The notes: generated by a model not told the origin, from the sequence alone. A stretch of 35,931 nucleotides of DNA from Rhodospirillaceae bacterium (GCA_002706405.1 PALN01000054.1:1-35931); one strand, 5' to 3'; positions 17,164 to 24,664 are shown, numbered from the stretch's first letter. A program made the numbers and translations.

Positions 17164-17361
17164 GTGGACCAGGAAAAGGCTTCGAAACCGGTGATCAGAA
17201 AGACCGAGCTGCAGCGTCTGCAGAACGAGCTGGTCGGCGGCAAGGCATCGAAAAAGGCGAAGAAACCTTCATCCGCCGCGAAAGTTCGCATGATGGAGGG
17301 CGCACGCAACGCCTGTGGCCCGCTCAACAGCTGCCGCGACTGGCGCTGGGGCGGCAATTAA
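17164..17361 (+). CDS. Small basic protein of unknown function (65 aa)
   Basis: The GTG start has AGGAG seven bases ahead (17152-17156) and gives MDQEKASKPVIRKTELQRLQ as the first twenty residues. A KKAKKPSSAAKVRMMEGARN segment follows, and the end carries two cysteines (NACGPLNSCRDWRWGGN). The protein is Lys/Arg-rich, short, with one likely amphipathic helix and no membrane segment. An upstream ATG at 17104 is open, but the ribosome site favours the GTG. I do not recognise the family. A CRP-type palindrome lies upstream, so expression may follow carbon or redox state. Confidence 0.55.
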   Translation: MDQEKASKPVIRKTELQRLQNELVGGKASKKAKKPSSAAKVRMMEGARNACGPLNSCRDWRWGGN

Positions 17362-17465
17362 GCCGACACCCTCCCAATGCGACAGGACGCGGATGGTTCG
17401 CCGCGCGGGTCTCTGCTTTTTTGTCCAATTTTGTGGGCCCGGCACCGGTGCGGGTGAGGTCTTTC

Positions 17466-17493
17466 TTGACACCTGCGCGGCAGGGCCTTAAAT
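17466..17493 (+). promoter_or_regulatory. Probable sigma-70 promoter of the tRNA gene
   Basis: A perfect TTGACA (17466-17471) is followed after 16 bases by TTAAAT (17488-17493), a four-of-six match to TATAAT. The tRNA begins about 50 bases further on. The context (tRNA gene, consensus -35) supports a strong constitutive promoter. Confidence 0.55.
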
Positions 17494-17544
17494 CCCTCCA
17501 CGCCGTTCAACGGGTCCCAGACCCGCGGCCGGCCCCAACATTGG

Positions 17545-17621
17545 GGCGGAGTAGCTCAGCTGGTTAGAGCAGCGGAATCATAATCCGCGTGTCGGGGGTT
17601 CGAGTCCCTCCTCCGCTACCA
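17545..17621 (+). tRNA. tRNA-Met (anticodon CAT)
   Basis: The 77-base gene folds as a full cloverleaf: acceptor GGCGGAG/CTCCGCT (first pair G-U), D-arm GCTC...GAGC, anticodon stem GCGGA/TCCGC closing loop ATCATAA with anticodon CAT, T-arm GGGGG/CCCTC closing TTCGAGT, and an encoded CCA end. The acceptor stem and overall form fit the elongator Met tRNA of alphaproteobacteria. An Ile tRNA with a lysidine-modified CAT anticodon is the alternative. The variable loop is short (GTGTC). Confidence 0.92.
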
Positions 17622-17909
17622 AATTTCCAAATACATTAATGCCTTGCGGTTCAGTCGAGAAATCGGCTGGCACCATGTTCGCTGCAAGTGCCCGCTGGGG
17701 CCCCTCAACCGTCCCCGTTCCGCCAAGGGTATGGCCCCGGCACCCCGGTGAGCGACCCGGCGGATCCAGAGGGACACCCCGCAAACGCGGACAACACTTC
17801 CGAGAATTCAAACAGCCTACCCGGGTCGACCGGCCGCGCCTGCTTGGCGCGCTGGCGACCACAGCAGCGCTGCGCCTGCGTGAATGCCGGGTGCGCGGAG
17901 GAGAAAGTC

Positions 17910-18143
17910 ATGTTCACTCCCTTCCGGCTGAACAAGCCGGTCGGCGAGGCGTTCAATATGGATTTGGACGATGCGTTCAACACCAAGAAAGCACTCGTGG
18001 ATTTGGGTCTTCTGGAGGTACCCGAATACGGACTTACGGAATTCTCCGACCGGCCCATGTTGGACGCCGTCAAAGCCATTCAGCGCGCGCAGGGCCTCAA
18101 AGTTGACGGAAAGATGGTGCCAGAGGGCGATCAATATTTTTAA
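17910..18143 (+). CDS. Small peptidoglycan-binding-like protein (77 aa)
   Basis: The start ATG has GGAGGAG seven bases ahead and yields MFTPFRLNKPVGEAFNMDLD. The rest, KKALVDLGLLEVPEYGLTEF followed by SDRPMLDAVKAIQRAQGLKVDG-KMVPEGD, resembles the single three-helix peptidoglycan-binding-like repeat of alphaproteobacterial proteins (a pattern of KKALxxLGYYexPxxGxTxYpDxxLFdaIKxFQxxxGLxxDG). It has no signal peptide, so cell-wall contact would need another export route, or it is a remnant of a larger protein. The open frame upstream to 17688 is low-complexity and probably not translated. It is the first gene after the tRNA. Confidence 0.6.
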   Translation: MFTPFRLNKPVGEAFNMDLDDAFNTKKALVDLGLLEVPEYGLTEFSDRPMLDAVKAIQRAQGLKVDGKMVPEGDQYF

Positions 18144-18147
18144 TTGA

Positions 18148-18161
18148 ATATGATTTCATAT
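18148..18161. promoter_or_regulatory. AT-rich inverted repeat in the promoter of the two-gene module
   Basis: ATATGA-TT-TCATAT is a perfect 14-base inverted repeat in a strikingly AT-rich strip (about 18132-18190). TATAAC at 18164-18169, directly after it, could serve as a -10 element, and TTGAAT at 18144-18149 is a partial -35 at a poor 14-base spacing. A DNA-binding partner for the repeat would act as a repressor. This is a positional inference only. Confidence 0.4.
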
Positions 18162-18186
18162 ATTATAACAGTAGTAGCAAAAACAA

Positions 18187-18651
18187 ATGAAGAAGGCTAA
18201 GATCAGGTCGAACTGGCATTTGCCCCTGCATTTCGGTTCAATCTCTGTAATCGCTATGGCCAAATCTGGCGTCGGTGCACCCAAAAGACACAACACCCGC
18301 GAAGAGGACTTGGAAAGACTGAGGGACTACGAAACCGCCCTTGATCGGGCCCGCAAATGTGATCAGTGGGTCCGTGATGTCCTATTCTATATCTACCGTC
18401 ACCTACGCCAGCTCGAAGATTACGACCAGCACGAAGCCTACATGCGGGAAACTGTGGCTGATCTGGAAAACGAACGGGAACTCGACATCCCATTCCTTGA
18501 GGACGACTGGCTGAAACGGATACCGGTGGGGAAAATGGACGAGGACCTCCGCTTCATCTACCAAGCCGATGTCGCCGCCGACAAGGCCAGGCGCCGCGCC
18601 GCCGCGGAAAAATCCGTTCCCACCCGAGAGGAGTGGGAGACGTTCCTTTGA
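18187..18651 (+). CDS. Hypothetical protein paired with an AAA/ABC ATPase
   Basis: This 154-aa protein is of a type I do not recognise. The clearest part runs from TREEDLERLRDYETALDRAR and continues with VRDVLFYIYRHLRQLEDYDQ; it is highly charged and almost wholly helical, with no membrane segment. The last residues are TREEWETFL, and the stop overlaps the start of the ATPase gene, so the two are probably translated as a pair. The start is uncertain: ATG 18187 lacks a ribosome site, and an ATG at 18256 (MAKSGVG) would also do. Hand-counted 60-base samples here are about 53% G+C, clearly below neighbouring genes, which suggests acquired DNA. Confidence 0.55.
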   Translation: MKKAKIRSNWHLPLHFGSISVIAMAKSGVGAPKRHNTREEDLERLRDYETALDRARKCDQWVRDVLFYIYRHLRQLEDYDQHEAYMRETVADLENERELDIPFLEDDWLKRIPVGKMDEDLRFIYQADVAADKARRRAAAEKSVPTREEWETFL

Positions 18652-19403
18652 GGAAGCCCTCGACCGCTCTCAAAGCGCCGTTCCTCAAGCGTGTCTCCCT
18701 GCTGCCGGAGAAGGCGGAACGGAACAAGTTCCCGTTCACCCGGTTTGCCGACCTGCTGACCGATGATTTCTTCATGGAATTCACGCACCCCGTGACCATC
18801 TTTGTCGGCGAGAACGGATCCGGCAAATCGACGATCCTTCAGGCGTTGGCAAAGCTCGCGGGCTTTGCCGCGGGCGGCGGAGATGCCTGGTTTCAACTGC
18901 ATTACACCGCCGACACGACGGACACGACGCTCGTCCAGGCACTGCGGCCCGCTTGGTTGCCTAAGGTATCCAACGGGTTCTTTTTTCGCTCCGATACCTT
19001 CGCGGATGTTGCCCGTTACATAGATGATGAGGGAAATCAGGCCATTCACGGCGGCCCCCTTTGGGAGCGGAGCCACGGTGAAATTTTCATGTCCGTCTTC
19101 AACGACCGGTTCGCGCCAACGAAACGCTGCATGTACCTCATGGACGAGCCGGAAAATGCGCTGTCGCCCATGCGCCAGTTCGAGTTGATGCGGCTTATGC
19201 GGGATTGGGAGATGTCCGGCAACGCACAGATGATCATGGCAACACACTCACCGATCCTCATGAGTTATCCCGGTGCCGATCTCCGGTACTTCTCGGGCAC
19301 TGGGATCGAGCCGATTTCCTATGACGAAATCGAACACGTGCAAATCACGCGCGCCTTCCTTAATAACCCGGCCCGGGTTCTCGACGAATTGTTTAGGGAC
19401 TAG
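18648..19403 (+). CDS. Stand-alone AAA/ABC-type ATPase
   Basis: The 251-aa ATPase has Walker A VGENGSGKST (53-62), a degenerate ABC-type signature SHGE (142-145), Walker B CMYLMDEPE (161-169) and switch His200 in ATHSPILM. These are the features of short ABC-like AAA ATPases (COG3910-like, loosely RecF/SMC-related). Such proteins act alone or with a partner, and some are in defence or DNA-repair modules. The likely start is the TTG overlapping the previous stop codon (TTGA), with GGGAG eight bases ahead; an in-frame GTG at 18633 is the alternative. No terminator is obvious after it. The unknown 154-aa partner precedes it. Confidence 0.75.
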   Translation: MRKPSTALKAPFLKRVSLLPEKAERNKFPFTRFADLLTDDFFMEFTHPVTIFVGENGSGKSTILQALAKLAGFAAGGGDAWFQLHYTADTTDTTLVQALRPAWLPKVSNGFFFRSDTFADVARYIDDEGNQAIHGGPLWERSHGEIFMSVFNDRFAPTKRCMYLMDEPENALSPMRQFELMRLMRDWEMSGNAQMIMATHSPILMSYPGADLRYFSGTGIEPISYDEIEHVQITRAFLNNPARVLDELFRD

Positions 19404-19451
19404 TCCCACGACCTGACCCAGTCGCGGCGCCATTTCTTTGAATGAATTTGC

Positions 19452-19466
19452 TTTTTCGGCGAAAAA
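19452..19466. other. 15-base perfect palindrome in the gap after the ATPase
   Basis: TTTTTCG-G-CGAAAAA lies in the 182-base gap between the ATPase gene and the 76-aa orphan. It could be an operator or a short hairpin with a T-run on one arm, possibly ending transcription of the ATPase pair. No protein can be assigned to it. Confidence 0.3.
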
Positions 19467-19585
19467 CCGATATGCCCTGCGCCAAGAGCGTGATGTCTCT
19501 TTTCTCTGACGCTTAATTCCCGACAGATAACCCTGGGGTGGCCGAGTTCGGCCCGTTCCCGAACCTGTCAAACGGAGGCCTCCAC

Positions 19586-19816
19586 ATGGCCGGCAAGAAA
19601 TCCAAGGGCAAGAGCCCTCAGTTCCTGATGTTCAACGTAACCTACGGCGACGGCACCGTGACCTCGAACCGCCGGGTGTCGACGGATCTGCTCGACCAGT
19701 CCTATGGCGACGCCCTGGAAGACCTGGTGCGGGCGGCCATCGAACAGCAGGACAACGACATCGCCCAGCGCTCGGGCCAGACCCGCGCGCCGATCAAGTC
19801 CATCGCCAAGGCCTGA
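19586..19816 (+). CDS. Small conserved-looking protein of unknown function (76 aa)
   Basis: ATG with GGAGG seven bases ahead gives MAGKKSKGKSPQFLMFNVTY followed by GDGTVTSNRRVSTDLLDQSYG and an acidic helix EDLVRAAIEQQDNDIAQRSG. The N terminus is basic, the middle looks like a beta-hairpin, and the rest is helical. There is no signal peptide or membrane segment. G+C and codon use match the chromosome, unlike the preceding ATPase pair, so it is probably an old resident gene. I do not know a family. Confidence 0.6.
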   Translation: MAGKKSKGKSPQFLMFNVTYGDGTVTSNRRVSTDLLDQSYGDALEDLVRAAIEQQDNDIAQRSGQTRAPIKSIAKA

Positions 19817-19904
19817 TCCCGGTTGCCGCCCTTGCGGCCGCGCCGAAATCCGTTGAGATAAGCGGCGGCGACACCTGCTTTTTTTCATCCCGCCCGAGCG
19901 CAAC

Positions 19905-19914
19905 TTGTATACAA
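19905..19914. promoter_or_regulatory. TTGTATACAA palindrome before the MFS gene
   Basis: The perfect 10-base palindrome TTGTATACAA lies 28 bases before the TTG start of the MFS gene. The same sequence recurs at 34043-34052. GntR regulators of the FCD class often bind sites of this form. Which regulator acts here is not known. Confidence 0.5.
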
Positions 19915-19942
19915 TCGCCGTCGCTGGGAGGCAGGCAGGCGG

Positions 19943-21556
19943 TTGACGCACGCCCTGGGTTCTTCCGGCGCGCCCAGGCAACCGGATACTCCACGCGTGC
20001 AGACCGACAACCCCGCCATCGCCAGACAGTTCGAACGGTTTGGTCCGTCCTATCGCTGGTGGGCGACGGCCTGCGGCATGCTGGCGTCGATGACCATGGT
20101 GCTGTCGTCGACCATCGTCAATGTCTCCATCCCATCGATCATGGGGGCGTTCGGCATCGGCCAGGACCTGGCGCAATGGGCCTCGACGGCTTTCCTGACG
20201 ACCATGGTCGCGAGCCAGATTCTCAATTCCTGGACGTCGCGCTTCATCGGGCCGCGCAATACCTGTCTGATGGCGCTTGGGATATTCTCGGCCGGGGCCG
20301 TTCTGGCCGCGGTCAGCCCATCCATCGAATTGCTGATCCTGGGCCGGATCATGCAAGGCTTCAGCGCCGGGCTGGTGCAGCCCTTGGCGTTGGCCACGGC
20401 GGTCGCCGTATTCCCGCCGGAACGCCGCGGCCTGGCCGTGGGCACCGTCGGCATGGGCATCGCGCTGGCGCCCACCTTCGGGCCGCTGGTCGGCGGCGTG
20501 ACCATCGATCTGGTGACCTGGCGCCATGTCTTCATCGTGCCGCTGCCGCTGGTCGCCCTGTCGGCCATGATGGCGCTGACCTTCATGCCCGCGCGCAACC
20601 CGTTGGAAAAGAAGCCGAGCTTCGATTGGGTCGGGTTCATTCTGCTCTGCGTGGCGCTGGTCACCCTGATGGCGGGGATCGGCAACGGCCAGCGTTGGGG
20701 ATGGGAGTCGCCCAAGTTCACGATCTTCATGGTCGTCGGCGTCCTGTCGGCGGTCCTGTTCGTGGTCACCCAGCTGCATTCCAAAAGCCCGCTTCTCGAT
20801 CCCAAGCTGTTCCTTGATGCGCGCTTCGCCTCGGCCGTGGCCGTGGCCTTCGCCTTCGGGCTCGGCAATTTCGCGACCAACTATTCGATCCCGCTGTTCA
20901 CCCAGACGATCCAGGGTTACACGGCGACCAAGGCCGGTCTGGTTCTGGTCCCGGCGGGGCTGTTGCTGGTCATGATGATGCAGGCCTCGGGGCGGCTGGC
21001 CGATGCGGTGCCGCCCCATTGGCCGATCATCGTCGGCTGCAGCACCTTCGCCGTGGCGGCCATGGTGCTGGCCACCATCGACGTCAACACGGCCTTTGTG
21101 ACGGTGGCGCTGCTGGCCATGTGGACGCGCGGCTCCATGAGCCTGATTTCCCCCAACATGGGTAAGGCGGCTCTCTCCGCCGTGCCGGCGGACAAGATCG
21201 CGCAGGGGGCGGGGACCTTCAATTTCTTCCGCCAGATGGGCGGGGCGTTCGGCGTCAACATGACGGCCGTGACCATCGAAATGCGCACCGCCTATCACGC
21301 CGATTTCCTGACCGCGACCCAGACCAGCTCGAAGGGGCCGACGGCGGAGATGCTGGACAAGGTGCGCGATCTGCTGAATGCCGGCGGCGTGCCGTCACCG
21401 GCAGACAGTGCGATGGCGCTCGACTACCTGGGCCGCGTCCTCTATGCCCAGGCCAATACCTTCGCGTTCCATGATTCGTTCCGCCAGATCGCCGTGATCT
21501 TCGCGCTGACCCTGATCCCGGCCATCATCCTGGGGCGCTCGCGATCGAAGGAATAA
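19943..21556 (+). CDS. DHA2-family MFS drug-efflux-type transporter
   Basis: The product of up to 537 aa is an inner-membrane antiporter with about 14 transmembrane helices. After a 35-residue hydrophilic lead, TM1 has GMLASMTMVLSSTIVNVSIPSIMG, the DHA2 motif D1 region. Motif C is seen as GIALAPTFGPLVGGVTIDLVTWRHVF (helix 5-6), the hallmark of H+-coupled exporters such as EmrB. The TTG at 19943 has GGGAGG-type purine runs ahead; a GTG at 19997 is the main alternative. No EmrA-type membrane fusion gene is adjacent, so it may work alone. The exported compound is unknown. A TTGTATACAA site upstream suggests specific control. Confidence 0.85.
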   Translation: MTHALGSSGAPRQPDTPRVQTDNPAIARQFERFGPSYRWWATACGMLASMTMVLSSTIVNVSIPSIMGAFGIGQDLAQWASTAFLTTMVASQILNSWTSRFIGPRNTCLMALGIFSAGAVLAAVSPSIELLILGRIMQGFSAGLVQPLALATAVAVFPPERRGLAVGTVGMGIALAPTFGPLVGGVTIDLVTWRHVFIVPLPLVALSAMMALTFMPARNPLEKKPSFDWVGFILLCVALVTLMAGIGNGQRWGWESPKFTIFMVVGVLSAVLFVVTQLHSKSPLLDPKLFLDARFASAVAVAFAFGLGNFATNYSIPLFTQTIQGYTATKAGLVLVPAGLLLVMMMQASGRLADAVPPHWPIIVGCSTFAVAAMVLATIDVNTAFVTVALLAMWTRGSMSLISPNMGKAALSAVPADKIAQGAGTFNFFRQMGGAFGVNMTAVTIEMRTAYHADFLTATQTSSKGPTAEMLDKVRDLLNAGGVPSPADSAMALDYLGRVLYAQANTFAFHDSFRQIAVIFALTLIPAIILGRSRSKE

Positions 21557-21588
21557 GCGCGAGTTAAACACTTATCTCGGCCGGCGGG

Positions 21589-23649
21589 TTACGTTGCGTC
21601 CGCCGCGGTGCGGTTGGGAAGAACCACTCGCACGGTCGTGCCGCGGCCGATGCGGCTGTCGATCTGCAGTTCGCCGTCGTGGGCCGCGGCCAGCGCCTTG
21701 GCGATGGACAGGCCCAGCCCCGTGCCCAATTGGGCGATATGCGGGTCGGAATGAAGCTGCTGGAACGGTTCGATCACCTGGTCCAGCTTTTCGTCCGGAA
21801 TGCCCTTACCCGTATCCGATACCTCGAGAATGTGACGGCCCGGTTCCTCGCGGGCGCTCAGGGTCACCAGCCCGCCCGGGGGCGTGAACTTCACGGCGTT
21901 GAACAACAGGTTGAGGATCACCTGTTTGATCGCCCGTTCATCCACGAACAGGCGTGAGATGGCGTCCGGAACCTTGATGTCGAAATAGATCTGGGTGCAG
22001 TCGATGGCCCCGGTGACCACGCGCAGGCAATCGTCGAACAGGGGGGCGATGTCGATGTGGGACCGTTTGAGAATGTTGCGTCCGGCTTCGATCTTCGACA
22101 GGTCGAGGATGTCGTCGACCAGGGACAGCAGATGGCGGCTGGAGTGCATGATGTCGCCGGCATACTCGTGGTATTTCTCCGACCCCAGGGGGCCGAAATA
22201 CTGCCGGTTGATCATCTCCGAGAACCCGATGATGGCGTTCAGCGGCGTGCGCAATTCATGGCTCATGGAGGCGAGAAAATTGGATTTCGCCTTGCTGGCC
22301 TGTTCGGCTTCCATCTTCGCGGAATACAGATTTTCCAGCACAAGGTTGTACTGGCGGGCGATGTCGCCGATGTCGGAATTAGGCTCGACCGGAATGGGCC
22401 GGGAGAAATCACCGGTCAGGCGCTGCACCTCCATGGACCGCAGGATGTCCAACTGTTCCGTCGATTGGTTGTGCTCACTGACGTTCAGGCCGATGCGTTC
22501 GGCCTCGGGCGATACGCGCAGCGGCACGAACCTGTTGATGATCGACAGCATGATATAGCTGACGCCGAAGGCCCAGACGGCGGCGGTCAGCACGCCGATG
22601 CCCTGGGCGACGAACTGTCCCCAGCGATCCAGGCCCGTGCCGAGGGTGTCCAGGTCACCCAAAAGGGCGACGGCCAGGGTGCCCCATACGCCGGCGACAC
22701 CGTGCACGGGAAATGCATAGACCACGTCGTCGAGCTTCCAGCGGTCGAGCAACAGGGAGGTCAGCACGCAGAACCCGCCGCCGATGGCGCCGATGGTCAC
22801 CGCCCCGGCGATCGAGACGCAATGGGCGGCCGGCGTGATCGCGACCAAGCCGGCGAGCGCGCCGTTGAGCATGGTCGGCACGTCCAGCCGCTTCATCATG
22901 ATGGGACCCAGCAGCATCGCGCCCAGTCCGCCGAAGGCGCCCGCAATCACCGTATTGAGAACGATATGCGGGACCTTGTCCGAAGCCGCCAGGGTGCTGC
23001 CGCCGTTGAAGCCGATCCAGCCGACCCAGATGATGAACACGCCCAGCGCCGCCAGCGGCAGCGAATGGCTGCGAAAGGGGGTGCGCGATCCGTCGAACCG
23101 ACCGGTGCGCGGGCCGATGATGATAACTGCGGCCAGGCTGACCCAGCCGGCGACGGAATGGACCACCGTGCCGCCGGCGAAGTCGACGAAGCCGATCGCC
23201 ATCAACCAGCCCGGGTCGCCGCCGAACACGCCGCCCCAGGCCCAATGGCCGAAAATCGGATAGATGAGCAGGGCGACAACGACGCTGATCAGCAGGTATC
23301 CCGAGTAGCGTGCCCGCTCGGCGATGGCGCCGGACACGATGGTCGTCGCCGTGCCGCAGAACATGAGCTGAAAGACGAAGAAGGTCGCCGATGCCGGATC
23401 GGGCAGGGAAAACAGGAAGTTTTCCATTCCGATCAGGCCATTGTCGCTGGCGCCGAACATCAGGCCGAAGCCGACGAACCAGAACACGCCGGCGGAAATG
23501 CAGAAGTCGGCGAAGTTCTTGGCCGCCACGTTGATCGAATTCTTGGAACGGACGGAGCCGCTTTCCAGGCAGCAGAACCCGGCCTGCATCAAGAAGACCA
23601 AGGCCGACGCGGTCAGCACCCAGACGATGTCAATTTTCGTTACGTCCAT
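21589..23649 (-). CDS. Ammonium transporter-histidine kinase fusion (Amt sensor kinase)
   Basis: This 686-aa protein joins a full Amt channel (about residues 1-385) to a histidine kinase. The channel has the conserved twin histidines, His164 in GGTVVHSVAG and His316 in FPVHGVAG, plus the GWIGFNGGS segment, so it should bind or conduct ammonium. The linker (about 386-455) ends in a coiled-coil-like stretch. The kinase has phosphoacceptor His464 in SMSHELRTPL, N-box (Asn580/Asn584 in LNLLFNAVKFTPP), DTGKGIP (G1, 612-618) and GTGLGLS (G2, 642-648). It lacks a receiver domain, and no response regulator is adjacent. Characterised Amt kinases of this design sense ammonium. It is divergent from the GntR gene. 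Confidence 0.93.
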   Translation of the reverse strand: MDVTKIDIVWVLTASALVFLMQAGFCCLESGSVRSKNSINVAAKNFADFCISAGVFWFVGFGLMFGASDNGLIGMENFLFSLPDPASATFFVFQLMFCGTATTIVSGAIAERARYSGYLLISVVVALLIYPIFGHWAWGGVFGGDPGWLMAIGFVDFAGGTVVHSVAGWVSLAAVIIIGPRTGRFDGSRTPFRSHSLPLAALGVFIIWVGWIGFNGGSTLAASDKVPHIVLNTVIAGAFGGLGAMLLGPIMMKRLDVPTMLNGALAGLVAITPAAHCVSIAGAVTIGAIGGGFCVLTSLLLDRWKLDDVVYAFPVHGVAGVWGTLAVALLGDLDTLGTGLDRWGQFVAQGIGVLTAAVWAFGVSYIMLSIINRFVPLRVSPEAERIGLNVSEHNQSTEQLDILRSMEVQRLTGDFSRPIPVEPNSDIGDIARQYNLVLENLYSAKMEAEQASKAKSNFLASMSHELRTPLNAIIGFSEMINRQYFGPLGSEKYHEYAGDIMHSSRHLLSLVDDILDLSKIEAGRNILKRSHIDIAPLFDDCLRVVTGAIDCTQIYFDIKVPDAISRLFVDERAIKQVILNLLFNAVKFTPPGGLVTLSAREEPGRHILEVSDTGKGIPDEKLDQVIEPFQQLHSDPHIAQLGTGLGLSIAKALAAAHDGELQIDSRIGRGTTVRVVLPNRTAADAT

Positions 23650-23965
23650 CAGGCCCGGCCCGCATTCGGCTGTTCGGCTTCAGGCAGAACAGGATAGATG
23701 CGCCCGGGTCGGGGCATCGCCGGGGCGTCGCATCGTAATGTCTGCAAGACAGGCTCCTTCTTTGGAGGAAACGGGCCGAATGGAGAAATTACAATAATGC
23801 TGCATTGCAACATAAGGGAAATTTTACGGCCCTCCGGACGCGCGGACAAGGTCAAAAGCGGACTTTTTCAACATGAAACCCGGGCCTGCGGCAGCCGGGT
23901 TTTGACAGGGCTCGCCGAATAAATTATTGGATTCAGAATACGGAATTCAGAAAAGGCGTGATCCG
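23650..23965. other. 316-base divergent promoter region with candidate operators
   Basis: No gene is supported here. It holds the promoters of the Amt-kinase (reverse) and GntR (forward) genes. TGCTGCATTGCAACA (23798-23812) is a 15-base near-palindrome with one arm mismatch. Close to the GntR start, ATTCAGAA occurs twice (23931-23938 and 23945-23952) as a direct repeat with a 14-base period. I could not find a clear sigma-54 element (GG-N10-GC with consensus flanks) for the Amt gene. Confidence 0.45.
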
Positions 23966-24664
23966 ATGCCCCGACTTGATCCGATGCCCGCCCTGGCGGA
24001 ACGTGTGCGCGACGCCATTGTCGATTCCATCCTGCAGGGGGCGTACCGGGCAGGCGAGCGTTTGGCACAGGAAAAGCTGGCGGAAGAACTGGGCGTGTCG
24101 CGTCAGCCGGTCAGCCATGCCCTGAACGTGCTGAAGGAGCAGGGGGTCCTGGTCACCCTTGGGCGCAAGGGCCTGACCGTGGCCCCCATGGACCCGGCCC
24201 TGGTCGTGCAGCTTTATCAAATCCGCGGTCCCCTGGACGGCCTGGCTGCGCGTCTGGCCGCAGGCCGCGTGGCGCGGGGCGAAACCGCGCCCGACGACGT
24301 GGCGCGCCTGCAAGACCTGGCCGACCGCTATCAGGATCTTGGCCCCGGGGCGGTCGAGAAGCCCGGCGAGCTGGCTCGGCGGATCAATGCCGACATGCAG
24401 TTTCACGTCGGCCTTTACCGGCTGTCCGGCAATCCGCTGATCGAAGATGTGACGCGGCCCCATTGGGTTCATTTCCGCCGCTCCATGCAGGCCGTGCTGA
24501 CCCATCCCGGCGGGCGCCCGGAGCCCTGGGTGCAGCACCGCGCCATCCTGGCGGCGGTGCTGGCCGGCGACGCGTCCGATGCCGAACGCCTGTCCATCCA
24601 TCACACTCAGGCCGCGGCGACCGCCGCCGAGGCCCGCCTATTGAAGGATCCTCCCACCGCATGA
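23966..24664 (+). CDS. GntR-family transcriptional regulator (FCD class)
   Basis: The 232-aa protein has an N-terminal winged helix (RVRDAIVDSILQGAYRAGER then LAQEKLAEELGVSRQPVSHA, HTH about 37-60). Its all-helical FCD-type C-terminal domain has metal-site residues (Asp and His in NADMQFHVGLYRLSG, and later QHRAIL and SIHHTQ). FCD regulators sense small carboxylic acids and usually repress adjacent genes. AAAAGG lies nine bases before the chosen ATG; a TTG further upstream is possible. Its stop codon overlaps the alpha/beta hydrolase start, so it probably controls that operon. Confidence 0.85.
   Translation: MPRLDPMPALAERVRDAIVDSILQGAYRAGERLAQEKLAEELGVSRQPVSHALNVLKEQGVLVTLGRKGLTVAPMDPALVVQLYQIRGPLDGLAARLAAGRVARGETAPDDVARLQDLADRYQDLGPGAVEKPGELARRINADMQFHVGLYRLSGNPLIEDVTRPHWVHFRRSMQAVLTHPGGRPEPWVQHRAILAAVLAGDASDAERLSIHHTQAAATAAEARLLKDPPTA

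Noticed and set aside
17386..17422. Possible terminator after the 65-aa gene (CGCGG...CCGCG, then TTTTTT)
   Set aside because: The five-pair stem is separated from the T-run by eleven bases, so it does not make a standard Rho-independent terminator.
17578..17862. Reverse-strand open frame ending VAEEGLEPPTRGL across the tRNA
   Set aside because: That ending is the well-known false translation of the antisense of a tRNA gene. No ribosome site or domain supports it.
17639..18106. 155-aa forward open frame after the tRNA
   Set aside because: It is in a different frame from the peptidoglycan-binding-like protein, has Arg/Pro/Gly-rich low-complexity sequence, and lacks a ribosome site. Its N-terminal part may belong to an unexpressed gap.
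17601..19600. Search for an attR-type repeat of the tRNA 3' end flanking the ATPase module
   Set aside because: No second copy of the tRNA tail was found up to 19600 by eye. The island idea rests only on composition and position.
19568..21298. 576-aa reverse open frame opposite the MFS gene
   Set aside because: It is antisense to a clear 14-helix transporter and its sequence is His/Arg/Gln/Asp-rich with no recognisable domain.
22057..23697. 546-aa forward open frame opposite the Amt-kinase
   Set aside because: It is antisense to intact Amt and kinase motifs and has shadow-frame composition.
23650..23965. Sigma-54 promoter for the Amt-kinase gene
   Set aside because: A GG-N10-GC element with the usual flanks was not found on the reverse strand, so nitrogen control by NtrC is not shown by the sequence.
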